64,000 bases of DNA from positions 62,001 to 126,000 of the forward strand of contig JAHZJK010000013.1 of NCBI GenBank assembly GCA_022600955.1, in the 5' to 3' direction. Positions 54,655 to 64,000 of the stretch are shown piece by piece. The stretch comes from Gammaproteobacteria bacterium. GTDB taxonomy: Bacteria; Pseudomonadota; Gammaproteobacteria; Steroidobacterales; Woeseiaceae. The notes under the pieces were generated by a model. The model was not told where the DNA came from. It made no database searches and worked only from the letters and a program-made list of their open reading frames with translations. The stretch's first letter is position 1, and every line of letters starts with the position of its first letter. Made by a program: the position numbers and the translations under genes.

Positions 54655-55125
54655 TCATGCTCGATGATACGGGTGGCCAGTCTGTAGCGACCAGGCACGA
54701 TACATTTGTTCAGCGAACAACACGCGCGCCATGCCGTGAGGCAGCGTCAGCTGTGATAGCGACCACGTAAAGTCGGCGCGTTGTCGGCACGCGGCGGAAA
54801 CACCGTCGGGTCCGCCAATCACAAAACAAAGATCACGCCCATCCGATTGCCAGTCCGACAAACAACCGGCCAGCGATTTGCTTGTAAGCTGTTTGCCGCG
54901 CTCATCCAGCAACATCATTTGCTCGGTTGCCGCGAGCTTACTCATGATCAGCTCACCCTCAGTATCTCTCGCCTGCAGCGATTTGTCGTTCTTGCCACGG
55001 CGCGCTGTCGGAATTGTGTCGAGGCGAAATTTCCACTCTCGTGGTAGTCGCTCGCTATAAATGCCAACGGCTTCATCCACCCAGGACGGTTGGCGGTCTC
55101 CGACGGCTAAGAGGCGTAAGTGCAC
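54655..55125 (-). CDS. rlmH: 23S rRNA pseudouridine1915 N3-methyltransferase
   Basis: 156 residues, GTG start. SPOUT-fold knot: FVIGGPDGVSAACRQRADFT and LSQLTLPHGMARVLFAEQMY with YRAWSLQTGHPYHRA at the end, all RlmH. It methylates a helix 69 pseudouridine. Three bases separate it from rsfS. Confidence 0.97.
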   Translation of the reverse strand: MHLRLLAVGDRQPSWVDEAVGIYSERLPREWKFRLDTIPTARRGKNDKSLQARDTEGELIMSKLAATEQMMLLDERGKQLTSKSLAGCLSDWQSDGRDLCFVIGGPDGVSAACRQRADFTWSLSQLTLPHGMARVLFAEQMYRAWSLQTGHPYHRA

Positions 55126-55128
55126 TGA

Positions 55129-55482
55129 CTACCCGTCGGTCGCTGCTGCGTCTCCGGATGGCCTGATAGACCAGAGCTTCTCCAGATTATAGAACTCGCG
55201 TACTTTCGGCAGCATCACATGCACGAGTGCATCCTGCAGATCCAGCAATACCCACTCTCCGCCGTCCTCACCTTCTACACCGCTCGGCCGGTGTCCGGCT
55301 GCCTTGGCTTTCTCCGTGACGTTATCTATGAGTGCCTGCACATGCCGGTTCGATGTGCCGCTCGCTACAATCATCCAGTCGGTGACCGTTGTCATGTCTC
55401 GAACATCGAGCTTTACGATGTCGAGGCCCTTAATATCTTCCAGCGCATCGACAACCAGTTCTGCCAGCTTGTCACTATTCAT
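55129..55482 (-). CDS. rsfS: Ribosome silencing factor RsfS
   Basis: 117 residues. LVVDALEDIKGLDIVKLDVR, MIVASGTSNRHVQALIDNVT and GEDGGEWVLLDLQDALVHVM are the RsfS fold. It binds L14 to block subunit joining under stress. Overlaps nadD by eight bases, the usual nadD-rsfS-rlmH order. Confidence 0.96.
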   Translation of the reverse strand: MNSDKLAELVVDALEDIKGLDIVKLDVRDMTTVTDWMIVASGTSNRHVQALIDNVTEKAKAAGHRPSGVEGEDGGEWVLLDLQDALVHVMLPKVREFYNLEKLWSIRPSGDAAATDG

Positions 55483-56122
55483 TCGTTGTGCTCATGTAAA
55501 CCTTACTCTCCTCAATGACGTCTCTAACCGCGTCCGGCATCAGAAATCGCGGGTCTCGGCCCGCAGCAACCAGTTCGCGTATTTCTGTCGACGATATTTC
55601 CAATTGCGTGACTGCGTGTATGTGGATACGGCCTTGCAATGCTGTGTGCAGGTCGTCCACGCGATGTGTGCCATGCTCGCTGAGCAGGTCTCCGAGCGCG
55701 CCGATATCCGGCGCTTTCCAGCCTGGCCGGTGGGCGACGACGATATGTGCAAAACTCAAAATCTCTTCCCAGCGGTGCCAGCTCGTCAATCCAAGAAACG
55801 CATCCATTCCCAGAATCAGACCAATCGACCGGTCCGGAAATTCCCCTCGCAAATCTTCGAGCGTTTCAATCGAATACGATGGTCCACCGCGCTGCAATTC
55901 GCGGTCGTCTGCTACGAAACCATCCTGGCCTGATATTGCAACTTCTACCATACGCATTCTCAACCTCGAGTCTGCGAATGTGCCGCCGCGATGCGGCGGG
56001 TCGCCGCAGGGTATAAAGCGCACCTCGTGAAAGCGGAGCGCCTGCAACATTTCGAATGCGGTCCTGAGATGGCCATAGTGCACCGGGTCGAAGGTACCAC
56101 CGAAAACCGCAACAGGGCTCAT
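55475..56122 (-). CDS. nadD: Nicotinate-nucleotide adenylyltransferase
   Basis: 215 residues from ATG 56122, overlapping the holA stop by four bases; the longer frame runs antisense-like through holA. AVFGGTFDPVHYGHLRTAFE gives the HxGH nucleotidyl motif, and ISSTEIRELVAAGRDPRFLM the ISSTxIR motif. It makes NaAD for NAD synthesis. Confidence 0.96.
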   Translation of the reverse strand: MSPVAVFGGTFDPVHYGHLRTAFEMLQALRFHEVRFIPCGDPPHRGGTFADSRLRMRMVEVAISGQDGFVADDRELQRGGPSYSIETLEDLRGEFPDRSIGLILGMDAFLGLTSWHRWEEILSFAHIVVAHRPGWKAPDIGALGDLLSEHGTHRVDDLHTALQGRIHIHAVTQLEISSTEIRELVAAGRDPRFLMPDAVRDVIEESKVYMSTTNE

Positions 56123-57120
56123 TGTGACAAGCTCACAACCACATCGGTTGCCAGTTGCCAGGGATCGCCTGCGCGCTGCCCTTTTGCCGCGGCATCCGCT
56201 CTTCCGGTCGCCTTGAGCATGCTGTGAAATGCGCCGTGCTGATGACGTCCAATACAACTGCGCACCAGTCCCTGGCGGTTACGCCACACACCGGATTTTT
56301 GCATCGCACCACCGAGGTCGCCGCCCTGTCGAATGACGTCATCCAGCCTCGCCAGCGTGCGCAACTCTCGCGTCAGCGCCCACATTACGATCACTGGCTC
56401 CACGCCCTCAGCGCGCAAGCCGCCCAGTATTTTTACAGATCGGCCGGCATCACCGGCAAGCGCCGCATCTGTCAACTTATAGACGTCATATCGGCTGCTG
56501 TTTCCAACCGCATCGCTGACGTCTTCGGCTGTGACTTTTCCTGCACCCAGAATGAGCCGCAGTTTTTCAATTTCCTGACCCGCCGCGAGTAAATTGCCTT
56601 CGACACGATCCGCAATTAGCGTGACTGCTTCCCGGTCGGGCTCGAGCTCTGCCTGGCGCATCCGGTTTGCAATCCACCCCGGCAACTCACGCACACCAAT
56701 CGGCCAGATCGGCAACGAGACGCCCTTGCTGTCAATAGTCTTGGCCCATTTCGAAGCGCTGCCCGAACGGTCCAGTTTTGGTCCTGTGACAATGAACAGC
56801 AACTCGGGCCCTGCCTGCTCAACAAGATCAACAATTGCCTGGCCGCCGGCCTTACCCGGCTTGCCTGTTGGCAATCGCAATTCGATGATGCGCTGTTCGG
56901 CAAACAACGACAGGTTCCCGGTTGACGCTGTCAATGCGTTCCAGTCGAATCCGGTGGTTGCCACATGCAGCTCCCGCGACGTGAAACCACGCTCTCTGGC
57001 CTTTTCCCGAATCGAATCCAGTGCCTCATCAACAAGCAAGTGCTCGTCACCGGTAACGAGATAACAAGGAGCCAGGGATTTGATGAGGTGCGACGAAAAC
57101 TGATTTGCCTGAATCTTCAA
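56119..57120 (-). CDS. holA: DNA polymerase III delta subunit
   Basis: 333 residues, TTG start overlapping the Trm112 stop. APCYLVTGDEHLLVDEALDS at the start and AGNSSRYDVYKLTDAALAG are typical. It is the clamp-loader subunit that opens the beta clamp. In most relatives lptE and leuS lie directly upstream; here seven to nine other genes are inserted between. Confidence 0.93.
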   Translation of the reverse strand: MKIQANQFSSHLIKSLAPCYLVTGDEHLLVDEALDSIREKARERGFTSRELHVATTGFDWNALTASTGNLSLFAEQRIIELRLPTGKPGKAGGQAIVDLVEQAGPELLFIVTGPKLDRSGSASKWAKTIDSKGVSLPIWPIGVRELPGWIANRMRQAELEPDREAVTLIADRVEGNLLAAGQEIEKLRLILGAGKVTAEDVSDAVGNSSRYDVYKLTDAALAGDAGRSVKILGGLRAEGVEPVIVMWALTRELRTLARLDDVIRQGGDLGGAMQKSGVWRNRQGLVRSCIGRHQHGAFHSMLKATGRADAAAKGQRAGDPWQLATDVVVSLSQ

Positions 57121-57371
57121 GCAAGCTGCTCCATGTTTATCGACTCGTCTTCCAGCAACACCGGAATGCCGTCAGCCACCGGGTAGAGCCACTTGCCGTC
57201 GTCACTGAGCAGCGCTTCCGACAGCGGTGCTGCGAGAGTCTCGCCATGGTGATTAACGAGCTCTCCAGCGCCGATCGCCGCATTAACGCGCTCCAGCTTG
57301 TCCTTCTTAAGAACCGACAGGCCCTTGTGCGTGACCGGGCATCGCAAGATTGTCAATAAACGCTTGTCCAT
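57117..57371 (-). CDS. Trm112/YcaR-like small protein
   Basis: 84 residues, ATG. KRLLTILRCPVTHKGLSVLK resembles the Trm112/YcaR family start (LLDILVCPVTKG), though zinc cysteines are incomplete; GKWLYPVADGIPVLLEDES is the usual second half (Y-P-I-x-D-G-I-P-x-L). Role in bacteria unclear. Coupled to holA. Confidence 0.85.
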   Translation of the reverse strand: MDKRLLTILRCPVTHKGLSVLKKDKLERVNAAIGAGELVNHHGETLAAPLSEALLSDDGKWLYPVADGIPVLLEDESINMEQLA

Positions 57372-57388
57372 GCGCTCATTGTAACGCT

Positions 57389-58423
57389 TCAGAACCTTTT
57401 CAGCACTGCTGAAAGCTCGATATTGCCGTTCTCCTCCGCGGCTGCGATAGCCGTGGCAATATCCTCCCGCAGCGGCCGAAACTCCTCATCGACGAGCCGG
57501 CAGCGCATGATGACCTTTAGCGCCGGGACCGTCTCACCATGTCGCAACATGTCATGTATGTAGCGCTGCGCGAAAAACAGCGCATGCGTCTGGTTCTCCC
57601 AGCCCAGCATACGGTCGAAGTACCACGCCCAGGCCGCAACGGGATCGGGGTCGGTATCAATGCTCTCAAACACATGCGCGAAACCACCCTCACGATTGTC
57701 CCGGCTGATAAAGCCATACGCATGTGCAAGCGCCGCTACACGGAGCTTTTCTACATCTGCCGCGTATTGATTTTCATCGGGTTCCGGCGCGCCGGGAATG
57801 CTGACGTCTTCAATCAGGCCGTGCGGCGCAATTACAGCTCCTATCACAGAGTGCAACGAGAAGATCAGAAAAAGCTCAATCAGGCCAGACAGAAAGCCGG
57901 TGATACCTGCAACGATGGGCAACAGGTAGGCAATCAAAACCAGGTAAACCACTGTAATCCAGTAGCTGGCGCCGCAGGCCGATACGAATCGTAGCAGCGC
58001 CTGCGGATTCACGCTCTGCAACGGTGAGTGCGTGATCGCCAGCACGCCCAGCATTGCAGGGTAGAGGCCGCCGGCAAGCGCAACGAACAATAACATTGCC
58101 GCAACGCCAGCATTATTTTGAATCGCAAAACTTGCCCACGCGATTACGACAACGACGACGGCAGGAAACAGGCTCCAGTGGTTATCGAACCAGCTGAAAA
58201 ACTCGATACCGGGTGGTTGCGGTTCGCGGCCACTGGCACGGTCCTCAAGCAGCATCACCTGGTAGCGAAACACACCCAGTACGACCAGTACTCCGAGCAG
58301 TACACCCAGAAGGCCAGCAGCACCCGCCAGCTTGCTGAGCAGCCAGAATGAAATCATCGCAACCAGGACGTTGCCATTCGTCAGTGGATACAGAACTGCA
58401 TTAATCAGGTCGCGTGGCGTCAT
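57389..58423 (-). CDS. Unrecognised polytopic membrane protein
   Basis: 344 residues from ATG 58423, which follows the strong site GGGAGGGAGG within yidD; a longer frame from 58558 runs through yidD and was rejected. At least six hydrophobic helices fill residues 20-240 ([60 protein letters not shown]). The last 110 residues are soluble and alpha-helical ([20 protein letters not shown]). I do not recognise the family. It overlaps yidD by 23 bases, so expression is linked to that gene and, through it, to sufE and cysS. Confidence 0.72.
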   Translation of the reverse strand: MTPRDLINAVLYPLTNGNVLVAMISFWLLSKLAGAAGLLGVLLGVLVVLGVFRYQVMLLEDRASGREPQPPGIEFFSWFDNHWSLFPAVVVVVIAWASFAIQNNAGVAAMLLFVALAGGLYPAMLGVLAITHSPLQSVNPQALLRFVSACGASYWITVVYLVLIAYLLPIVAGITGFLSGLIELFLIFSLHSVIGAVIAPHGLIEDVSIPGAPEPDENQYAADVEKLRVAALAHAYGFISRDNREGGFAHVFESIDTDPDPVAAWAWYFDRMLGWENQTHALFFAQRYIHDMLRHGETVPALKVIMRCRLVDEEFRPLREDIATAIAAAEENGNIELSAVLKRF

Positions 58424-58679
58424 CGCCTCCCTCCCGTGGTTCCGTTCCAGGAACCGGATCGTAGCCCGACCCACCCCAGGGATGGCACCGGCCGATGCGC
58501 CTCGCTGCCAACCAGGCTCCTTTGAAAACACCGTGCGCCTGCAAAGCTTCGATCGCATAACTCGAACAGGTTGGGTCGAAGCGACAATTCCTGCCCAGCC
58601 AGGGCGACAGTGCGACGCGATATAACCGCACCAGCAAAATTAGCGGATACGCGAGCGCTTTGCTCACGACCGTCGCCAT
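58401..58679 (-). CDS. yidD: YidD membrane protein insertion efficiency factor
   Basis: 92 residues. [20 protein letters not shown] and [19 protein letters not shown] with the conserved Cys residues are YidD (UPF0161/Hlx). Usually near rnpA-yidC, here beside sufE and the membrane protein at 57389. It has an amphipathic membrane-surface role in protein insertion. Confidence 0.94.
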   Translation of the reverse strand: MATVVSKALAYPLILLVRLYRVALSPWLGRNCRFDPTCSSYAIEALQAHGVFKGAWLAARRIGRCHPWGGSGYDPVPGTEPREGGDDATRPD

Positions 58680-59104
58680 CAGGCCGCCTCCAGCGCCTCT
58701 GCCGCGAAGCGGCGAATCGCTGCCAGCATCGACGCAAGACCATTACTGCGGGTTGGGCTCAGGTGGCTTTCAAGCTGCAGTGCCGCGACGAAATCCGGCG
58801 GCGAATCCAGAATATCCTGCGGGCTGCGGTCGCTGTAAAGTCGTAACAGCATGGCAATGAGCCCAGAGACGATTGCAGCATCACTGATCGCTCGAAATTG
58901 CAGCCTGCCATCAGTCTGCTCTGCGACAAACCAGACTTGTGACTGGCAACCGCGGATACGGTTCTCTTCGATCCGCAATTCTTCAGGAAAGTCGGGCAGG
59001 CGTCGGCCGAGGTCGATGATGTATTGGTAGCGATCCATCCAGTCTTCGAACAGCTCAAAGTCGGCAATCAACTCTTGCTGTGCTTCCAGAACCTCATTGC
59101 TCAT
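58679..59104 (-). CDS. SufE-like sulfur transfer protein
   Basis: 141 residues. The active cysteine is Cys53 in [12 protein letters not shown], the SufE/CsdE loop, with [20 protein letters not shown] upstream. It accepts sulfur from a cysteine desulfurase (SufS/CsdA, not in the window). It overlaps yidD by one base (TGATG) and follows cysS by two. Confidence 0.9.
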   Translation of the reverse strand: MSNEVLEAQQELIADFELFEDWMDRYQYIIDLGRRLPDFPEELRIEENRIRGCQSQVWFVAEQTDGRLQFRAISDAAIVSGLIAMLLRLYSDRSPQDILDSPPDFVAALQLESHLSPTRSNGLASMLAAIRRFAAEALEAA

Positions 59105-59106
59105 GG

Positions 59107-60483
59107 TCAGTTCCGCCGCCAGCTGGTGCCGTCACGACCATCCTGGATCGTGACACCCAGCGCGCCAAGCTGATCGCGAATAGCATCTGCGGTCTGAAAG
59201 TCTTTGGCTGCCTTCGCGTCATTGCGCTTTTTGATCAAGGCCTCGATTTCATCCGATGGAATGGCGCCTTCGACGTCACCTGAAAACCATTCATCGGGAT
59301 TGTTTCCCAGAAGCCCCATCAGCTCGCCGGCTGCGTACATATTCGCCGCCAGCGATTCGCGTTCGGCCTCATCCGTCGCCTTGTTCAATTCCTTGGCAAG
59401 TCCAAAAAAAGCCGCCATTGCTCTGGGTGAGTTGAGGTCGTCCTCAAGCGCATCGATCAGGTCCTGCGGCACTTCTGCGGCCGCTCGAGCCTGGTCTGAC
59501 ACGGCGATGTCCTGCACGGCACCGTACAGGCGATCGAGCATACTTCGTGCTGATTCGAGAGTTTCGGTCGACCAGTCCAGCGGCTGCTTGTAGTGCGCAC
59601 TGAGCAATGCCAGTCGAATCACCTCGCCGGGAACAGTCTTGATGAGTTCATGCACGAGCAACACGTTGCCAAGTGATTTGGACATCTTGGTCTGGTCCAT
59701 ACTGAGGAAACCGTTGTGCAACCAGTATCGTGCAAACGGCGCACCATCATGAGCGCAACAACTCTGCGCCAGTTCGTTTTCATGATGCGGGAATACAAGG
59801 TCACGACCACCTGCGTGAATGTCTATCGTATCGCCGAGGTGCTTTGCAGCCATCGCGGAGCATTCGATATGCCATCCAGGTCGACCACGTCCCCACGGCG
59901 ATTCCCATCCTGGAAGTTCCGGCGTCGACGGCTTCCATAATACGAAGTCGTGCGCGGCTCTCTTGTACGGCGCGACCTCAACGCGTGCGCCGGCAATCAT
60001 CTCGCGAAGATCGCGTTTCGAGAGCGCGCCATACTGCTCATAGGAGGAGACATCAAACAACACGTGCTGCTCAGCCTCATACGCGAAGCCTTTCTCAATG
60101 AGCGTCTCGATCATTTCGATCATTTCCGCAATATGCTGGGTTGCACGGGGCTCCACGTCCGGGGCACGAACACCCAGCGCACCCATGTCGTCATTGTAGG
60201 CTTTGATAAACCGGGCCGTAATTTCGTCGATCGGCTTGCCCGATTCAATAGATGCCGCATTGATCTTATCATCAACGTCAGTGATATTGCGCGCGAACGT
60301 CAGCTTGTAACTGCGTCGTAGCAACCGCGCCAACAGGTCAAATACAACGGCTGGCCGAGCATTGCCAATATGCGCGTAGTTGTAGACAGTGGGCCCGCAC
60401 AGGTACATGGTCACCTCACCTTCGCGAAGTGGCTCGAAAGCAACTTTCTTGCCCTGGAGTGTGTCGTGCAGCTGTAAACTCAT
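59107..60483 (-). CDS. cysS: Cysteinyl-tRNA synthetase
   Basis: 458 residues from ATG 60483 (SLQLHDTLQGKKVAFEPLRE). Class I signatures: CGPTVYNYAHIGNARP (HIGH-like) and KMSKSLGNVL, and zinc ligands in YLCGPT and HHENELAQSCC. Downstream sufE and yidD follow in one direction. Divergent from hisI. Confidence 0.97.
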   Translation of the reverse strand: MSLQLHDTLQGKKVAFEPLREGEVTMYLCGPTVYNYAHIGNARPAVVFDLLARLLRRSYKLTFARNITDVDDKINAASIESGKPIDEITARFIKAYNDDMGALGVRAPDVEPRATQHIAEMIEMIETLIEKGFAYEAEQHVLFDVSSYEQYGALSKRDLREMIAGARVEVAPYKRAAHDFVLWKPSTPELPGWESPWGRGRPGWHIECSAMAAKHLGDTIDIHAGGRDLVFPHHENELAQSCCAHDGAPFARYWLHNGFLSMDQTKMSKSLGNVLLVHELIKTVPGEVIRLALLSAHYKQPLDWSTETLESARSMLDRLYGAVQDIAVSDQARAAAEVPQDLIDALEDDLNSPRAMAAFFGLAKELNKATDEAERESLAANMYAAGELMGLLGNNPDEWFSGDVEGAIPSDEIEALIKKRNDAKAAKDFQTADAIRDQLGALGVTIQDGRDGTSWRRN

Positions 60484-60612
60484 GAAATCCTGAATCTGGC
60501 GCGTCAAAAGAGGCAATCATAGCAAGTTCATTGTCCACGGCTACTGTTTGCTGCACGGCGCCGACCCCGGTATTCTTCCGCCCCCCTGAACGCATTCACC
60601 TGAGGAAGCCGC

Positions 60613-61110
60613 ATGTCTGCCGCAACGGTTACATTTCGAGCCCGCAACACGATCGAGCAAGTCGAGGAAGGCAATGATCTTGCCCCGAAATTTGACGACC
60701 GGGGCCTGATCACTGTCGTCACAACTGACGCAGACAGTGGCGAGTTGCTGATGCAGGGCTATATGAATGCAGAAGCCCTGCAGCTGACGATCGTAACGGG
60801 GGAAGCCCACTACTATAGCCGTAGCCGCCAGGTACTGTGGCACAAGGGCGCCACGAGCGGGCTCGTGCAAACGGTGAGAGAGCTGCTGATCGACGATGAT
60901 CAGGATTGCGTCTGGCTGCGCGTTGATGTCGCAGGCGGCGCGAGTTGCCATGTCGGCTACCGCAGCTGTTTTTACCGCAAAGTCCCGGTCGGCGATGATT
61001 TCGAACAGAAACAGACCGACGGGCAGATCGAACTGGAATGGACTGAAACCGATAAAGTCTTCGACCCGCTCGACGTCTACGGCGACGCGCCAAACCCAAC
61101 TATTCTCTAG
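60613..61110 (+). CDS. hisI: Phosphoribosyl-AMP cyclohydrolase
   Basis: 165 residues, ATG after [39 protein letters not shown] and [20 protein letters not shown] give the HisI zinc and Mg sites. It catalyses step three of histidine synthesis. No other his genes are nearby, so it is a lone copy here. Its stop shares CTAG with the convergent membrane gene. Confidence 0.95.
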   Translation: MSAATVTFRARNTIEQVEEGNDLAPKFDDRGLITVVTTDADSGELLMQGYMNAEALQLTIVTGEAHYYSRSRQVLWHKGATSGLVQTVRELLIDDDQDCVWLRVDVAGGASCHVGYRSCFYRKVPVGDDFEQKQTDGQIELEWTETDKVFDPLDVYGDAPNPTIL

Positions 61111-61805
61111 TATCGACCTTCGGAATCATGCCGTCGCTTCTCGCGGCGACGTCTTGCGGCTGGCTGTGGTTCGGCCTGAGCGATCGCGCGCGCCTGGAAC
61201 GCGTATTCAACTGTACCGATCATCCACAGGAAGTAGCCAACCAGCTCAATGAATTCTTCAACCGCCAGCTTGATGACGCGCCGATAGTCGTCCTGCAATA
61301 TCGACATCCACAATGGCTCATGCCCTACCAGTCGAACGAATGCGAACAGTATGACGGCTCCCGCAAATAACAACGTCAGCCCGGGCGACGGCCAGATTCG
61401 CCCAAGCGCGAGTTGAATACGTTTTCGGTAGCGATAGGTATAGACAATTATCAGTGCGCCCAGAACACCGATCAGCACCTGCCAGAAATTGTCAGCAACA
61501 TAGAGGTCAAGAAAATAGTCGAGCTCACGAATCAGGAACGCTGTCGCCAGTCCGGCGAACAGAATAGCAACCGACTTTTGTGACGAGTAATTGCGAGCGA
61601 CGAGCAACATGATGCCGGCACAGGCGGCGAGGATGATGGCCTGAATGATTTCGACGGGCGAGAATTCGCTGGTGCCAAAGCGGTCTGACTCACTGAGGAC
61701 TACGTGCAGCTTCAGGGCTCCAGGCGCCGCCAGTTCCATTTGCGTCAGGGCCCAGGTGACGAACGCAATCGATATGAAATACAGCAAGTAGCGTATCCAC
61801 GGCAT
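61107..61805 (-). CDS. Unrecognised multi-helix membrane protein
   Basis: 232 residues with about six or seven hydrophobic helices ([80 protein letters not shown]) and a basic tail ([13 protein letters not shown]). I cannot name a family. A histidine and several acidic residues ([20 protein letters not shown]) sit in the last helix. It follows the HExxH protein by 23 bases, so both may be co-expressed upstream-to-downstream from lptE. Confidence 0.7.
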   Translation of the reverse strand: MPWIRYLLYFISIAFVTWALTQMELAAPGALKLHVVLSESDRFGTSEFSPVEIIQAIILAACAGIMLLVARNYSSQKSVAILFAGLATAFLIRELDYFLDLYVADNFWQVLIGVLGALIIVYTYRYRKRIQLALGRIWPSPGLTLLFAGAVILFAFVRLVGHEPLWMSILQDDYRRVIKLAVEEFIELVGYFLWMIGTVEYAFQARAIAQAEPQPAARRRREKRRHDSEGRY

Positions 61806-61828
61806 ACCAGACTATACACAAATCTGTG

Positions 61829-62311
61829 TCAGGAACGCAGCTTGAAGGTCGGCGCGCCGCGCTCGCTCAGAAGTCCATGAAACTTAAGAAACTCTTCAGC
61901 ATCCGACGCATCAGACTGGAACCATCGTGCGGTATTACCGAGGCGAAAACTGTAGCCCCAGTCGTCCATATCCTGCATCAGCTGCGTGCGGCTCGTGCCC
62001 GCAATACTGTCTGCAAGAATAACCTGCAGATAACAGACGGCCGCCTCCTCGAGATCATCACCACCGGCATCCTTGTGCAATCCATTGCGTCGCTCAGCTG
62101 TCATACAGATAACATGGCAAGTCTCATGCAGGAATGAATGCACCGGAGTGTCCGGCCGGACAAAGACCTGGCGGCCGACGATGCCCGCTTCGGAGTCACC
62201 CCAGAAGCTGCCTGTAATTTCAGTGCCGCTGTCCTGCAGCTTGAGTTGCAGACCATAGCGTTCCAGCAACGCGTCGAGCGTCGCACGCGCTACATCGGAT
62301 ACGAGCAACAT
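61829..62311 (-). CDS. Hypothetical protein with HExxH zinc-peptidase motif
   Basis: 160 residues. The motif HETCH (His62-Glu63-His66) in VHSFLHETCHVICMTAERRN with a downstream acidic DDLEEAAVCYLQ (Glu88/Glu89) has the shape of a gluzincin-type zinc peptidase (HExxH plus third ligand). No family is recognised; it could be a small ImmA/IrrE- or M48-like enzyme or a metal-binding protein. No signal peptide, so cytoplasmic. It directly follows lptE by five bases and precedes the membrane protein. Confidence 0.65.
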   Translation of the reverse strand: MLLVSDVARATLDALLERYGLQLKLQDSGTEITGSFWGDSEAGIVGRQVFVRPDTPVHSFLHETCHVICMTAERRNGLHKDAGGDDLEEAAVCYLQVILADSIAGTSRTQLMQDMDDWGYSFRLGNTARWFQSDASDAEEFLKFHGLLSERGAPTFKLRS

Positions 62312-62316
62312 AGAGA

Positions 62317-64000
<1,684 letters not shown>

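Overview
This window reads as a 64 kb chromosomal segment of a gammaproteobacterium. Supporting evidence: a complete E. coli-like block ygfB-pepP-ubiH-visC with divergent zapA, 6S RNA and ygfA; a CRP/Vfr-type regulator; an LptE lipoprotein beside leuS; the tldD-yhdP-rng and maf-rlmH-rsfS-nadD-holA clusters; and Coq7-type ubiquinone synthesis. Coding density is very high, with many 1-, 4- and 8-base gene overlaps and several convergent pairs that share stop codons. Nothing looks like a phage, plasmid, insertion sequence or CRISPR array. A marine lineage such as Woeseiales/Chromatiales would fit, but that is only an impression.

Layout. 1-3.5 kb: the 3' part of lgt, a DUF255 thioredoxin-like protein and a methyltransferase. 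3.6-13 kb: a long leftward accessory region with two coupled lipoproteins, a CPBP membrane protease, two GNAT acetyltransferases, another lipoprotein, a decayed NTF2-like gene, a TerB-like protein, an arsenate reductase/aquaporin pair, an M23 peptidase and a large double-domain HtrA-like lipoprotein. 13-18.2 kb: the glycine cleavage operon gcvT-gcvH-gcvPA-tpx-gcvPB behind a tandem glycine riboswitch and terminator. 18.2-24 kb: a DUF885 peptidase, a VOC protein with a divergent XRE-cupin regulator, a GNAT, and a 7TM-transglutaminase/ATP-grasp pair. 24-31.5 kb: ubiquinone hydroxylases, pepP, ygfB, zapA, 6S RNA, ygfA, a lysine-rich histone-like gene, rpiA and tRNA-Gln. 31.5-38 kb: rpsI-rplM, a DUF481 outer membrane protein, coq7, crp, rpe, djlA-like, purC and a BtuF-like protein.

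38-48 kb: yihY, pmbA, a half-length yjgA, purE-purK, an ExeA-like ATPase fused to an FHA domain, a D-aminoacylase-like lipoprotein, two very small genes (one behind a CRP-type palindrome) and tldD. 48-57 kb: the conserved leftward cluster nit-yhdP-rng-maf-rlmH-rsfS-nadD-holA. 57-64 kb: a Trm112 protein, an unrecognised membrane protein, yidD, sufE, cysS, hisI (rightward), two unrecognised proteins (one with HExxH), lptE and the 3' part of leuS.

Most of the window is housekeeping. The less ordinary material is the 4-13 kb accessory region (arsenic-type aquaporin module, Nma111-like protease, decayed gene), the single-cysteine Tpx inside the glycine operon, the FHA-ATPase fusion, the D-aminoacylase with a missing HxH motif and a non-canonical start, the CRP-site small gene, and the HExxH protein upstream of lptE. 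I did not find one clearly new multigene system. Family calls rest on motifs and recall, without database searches.
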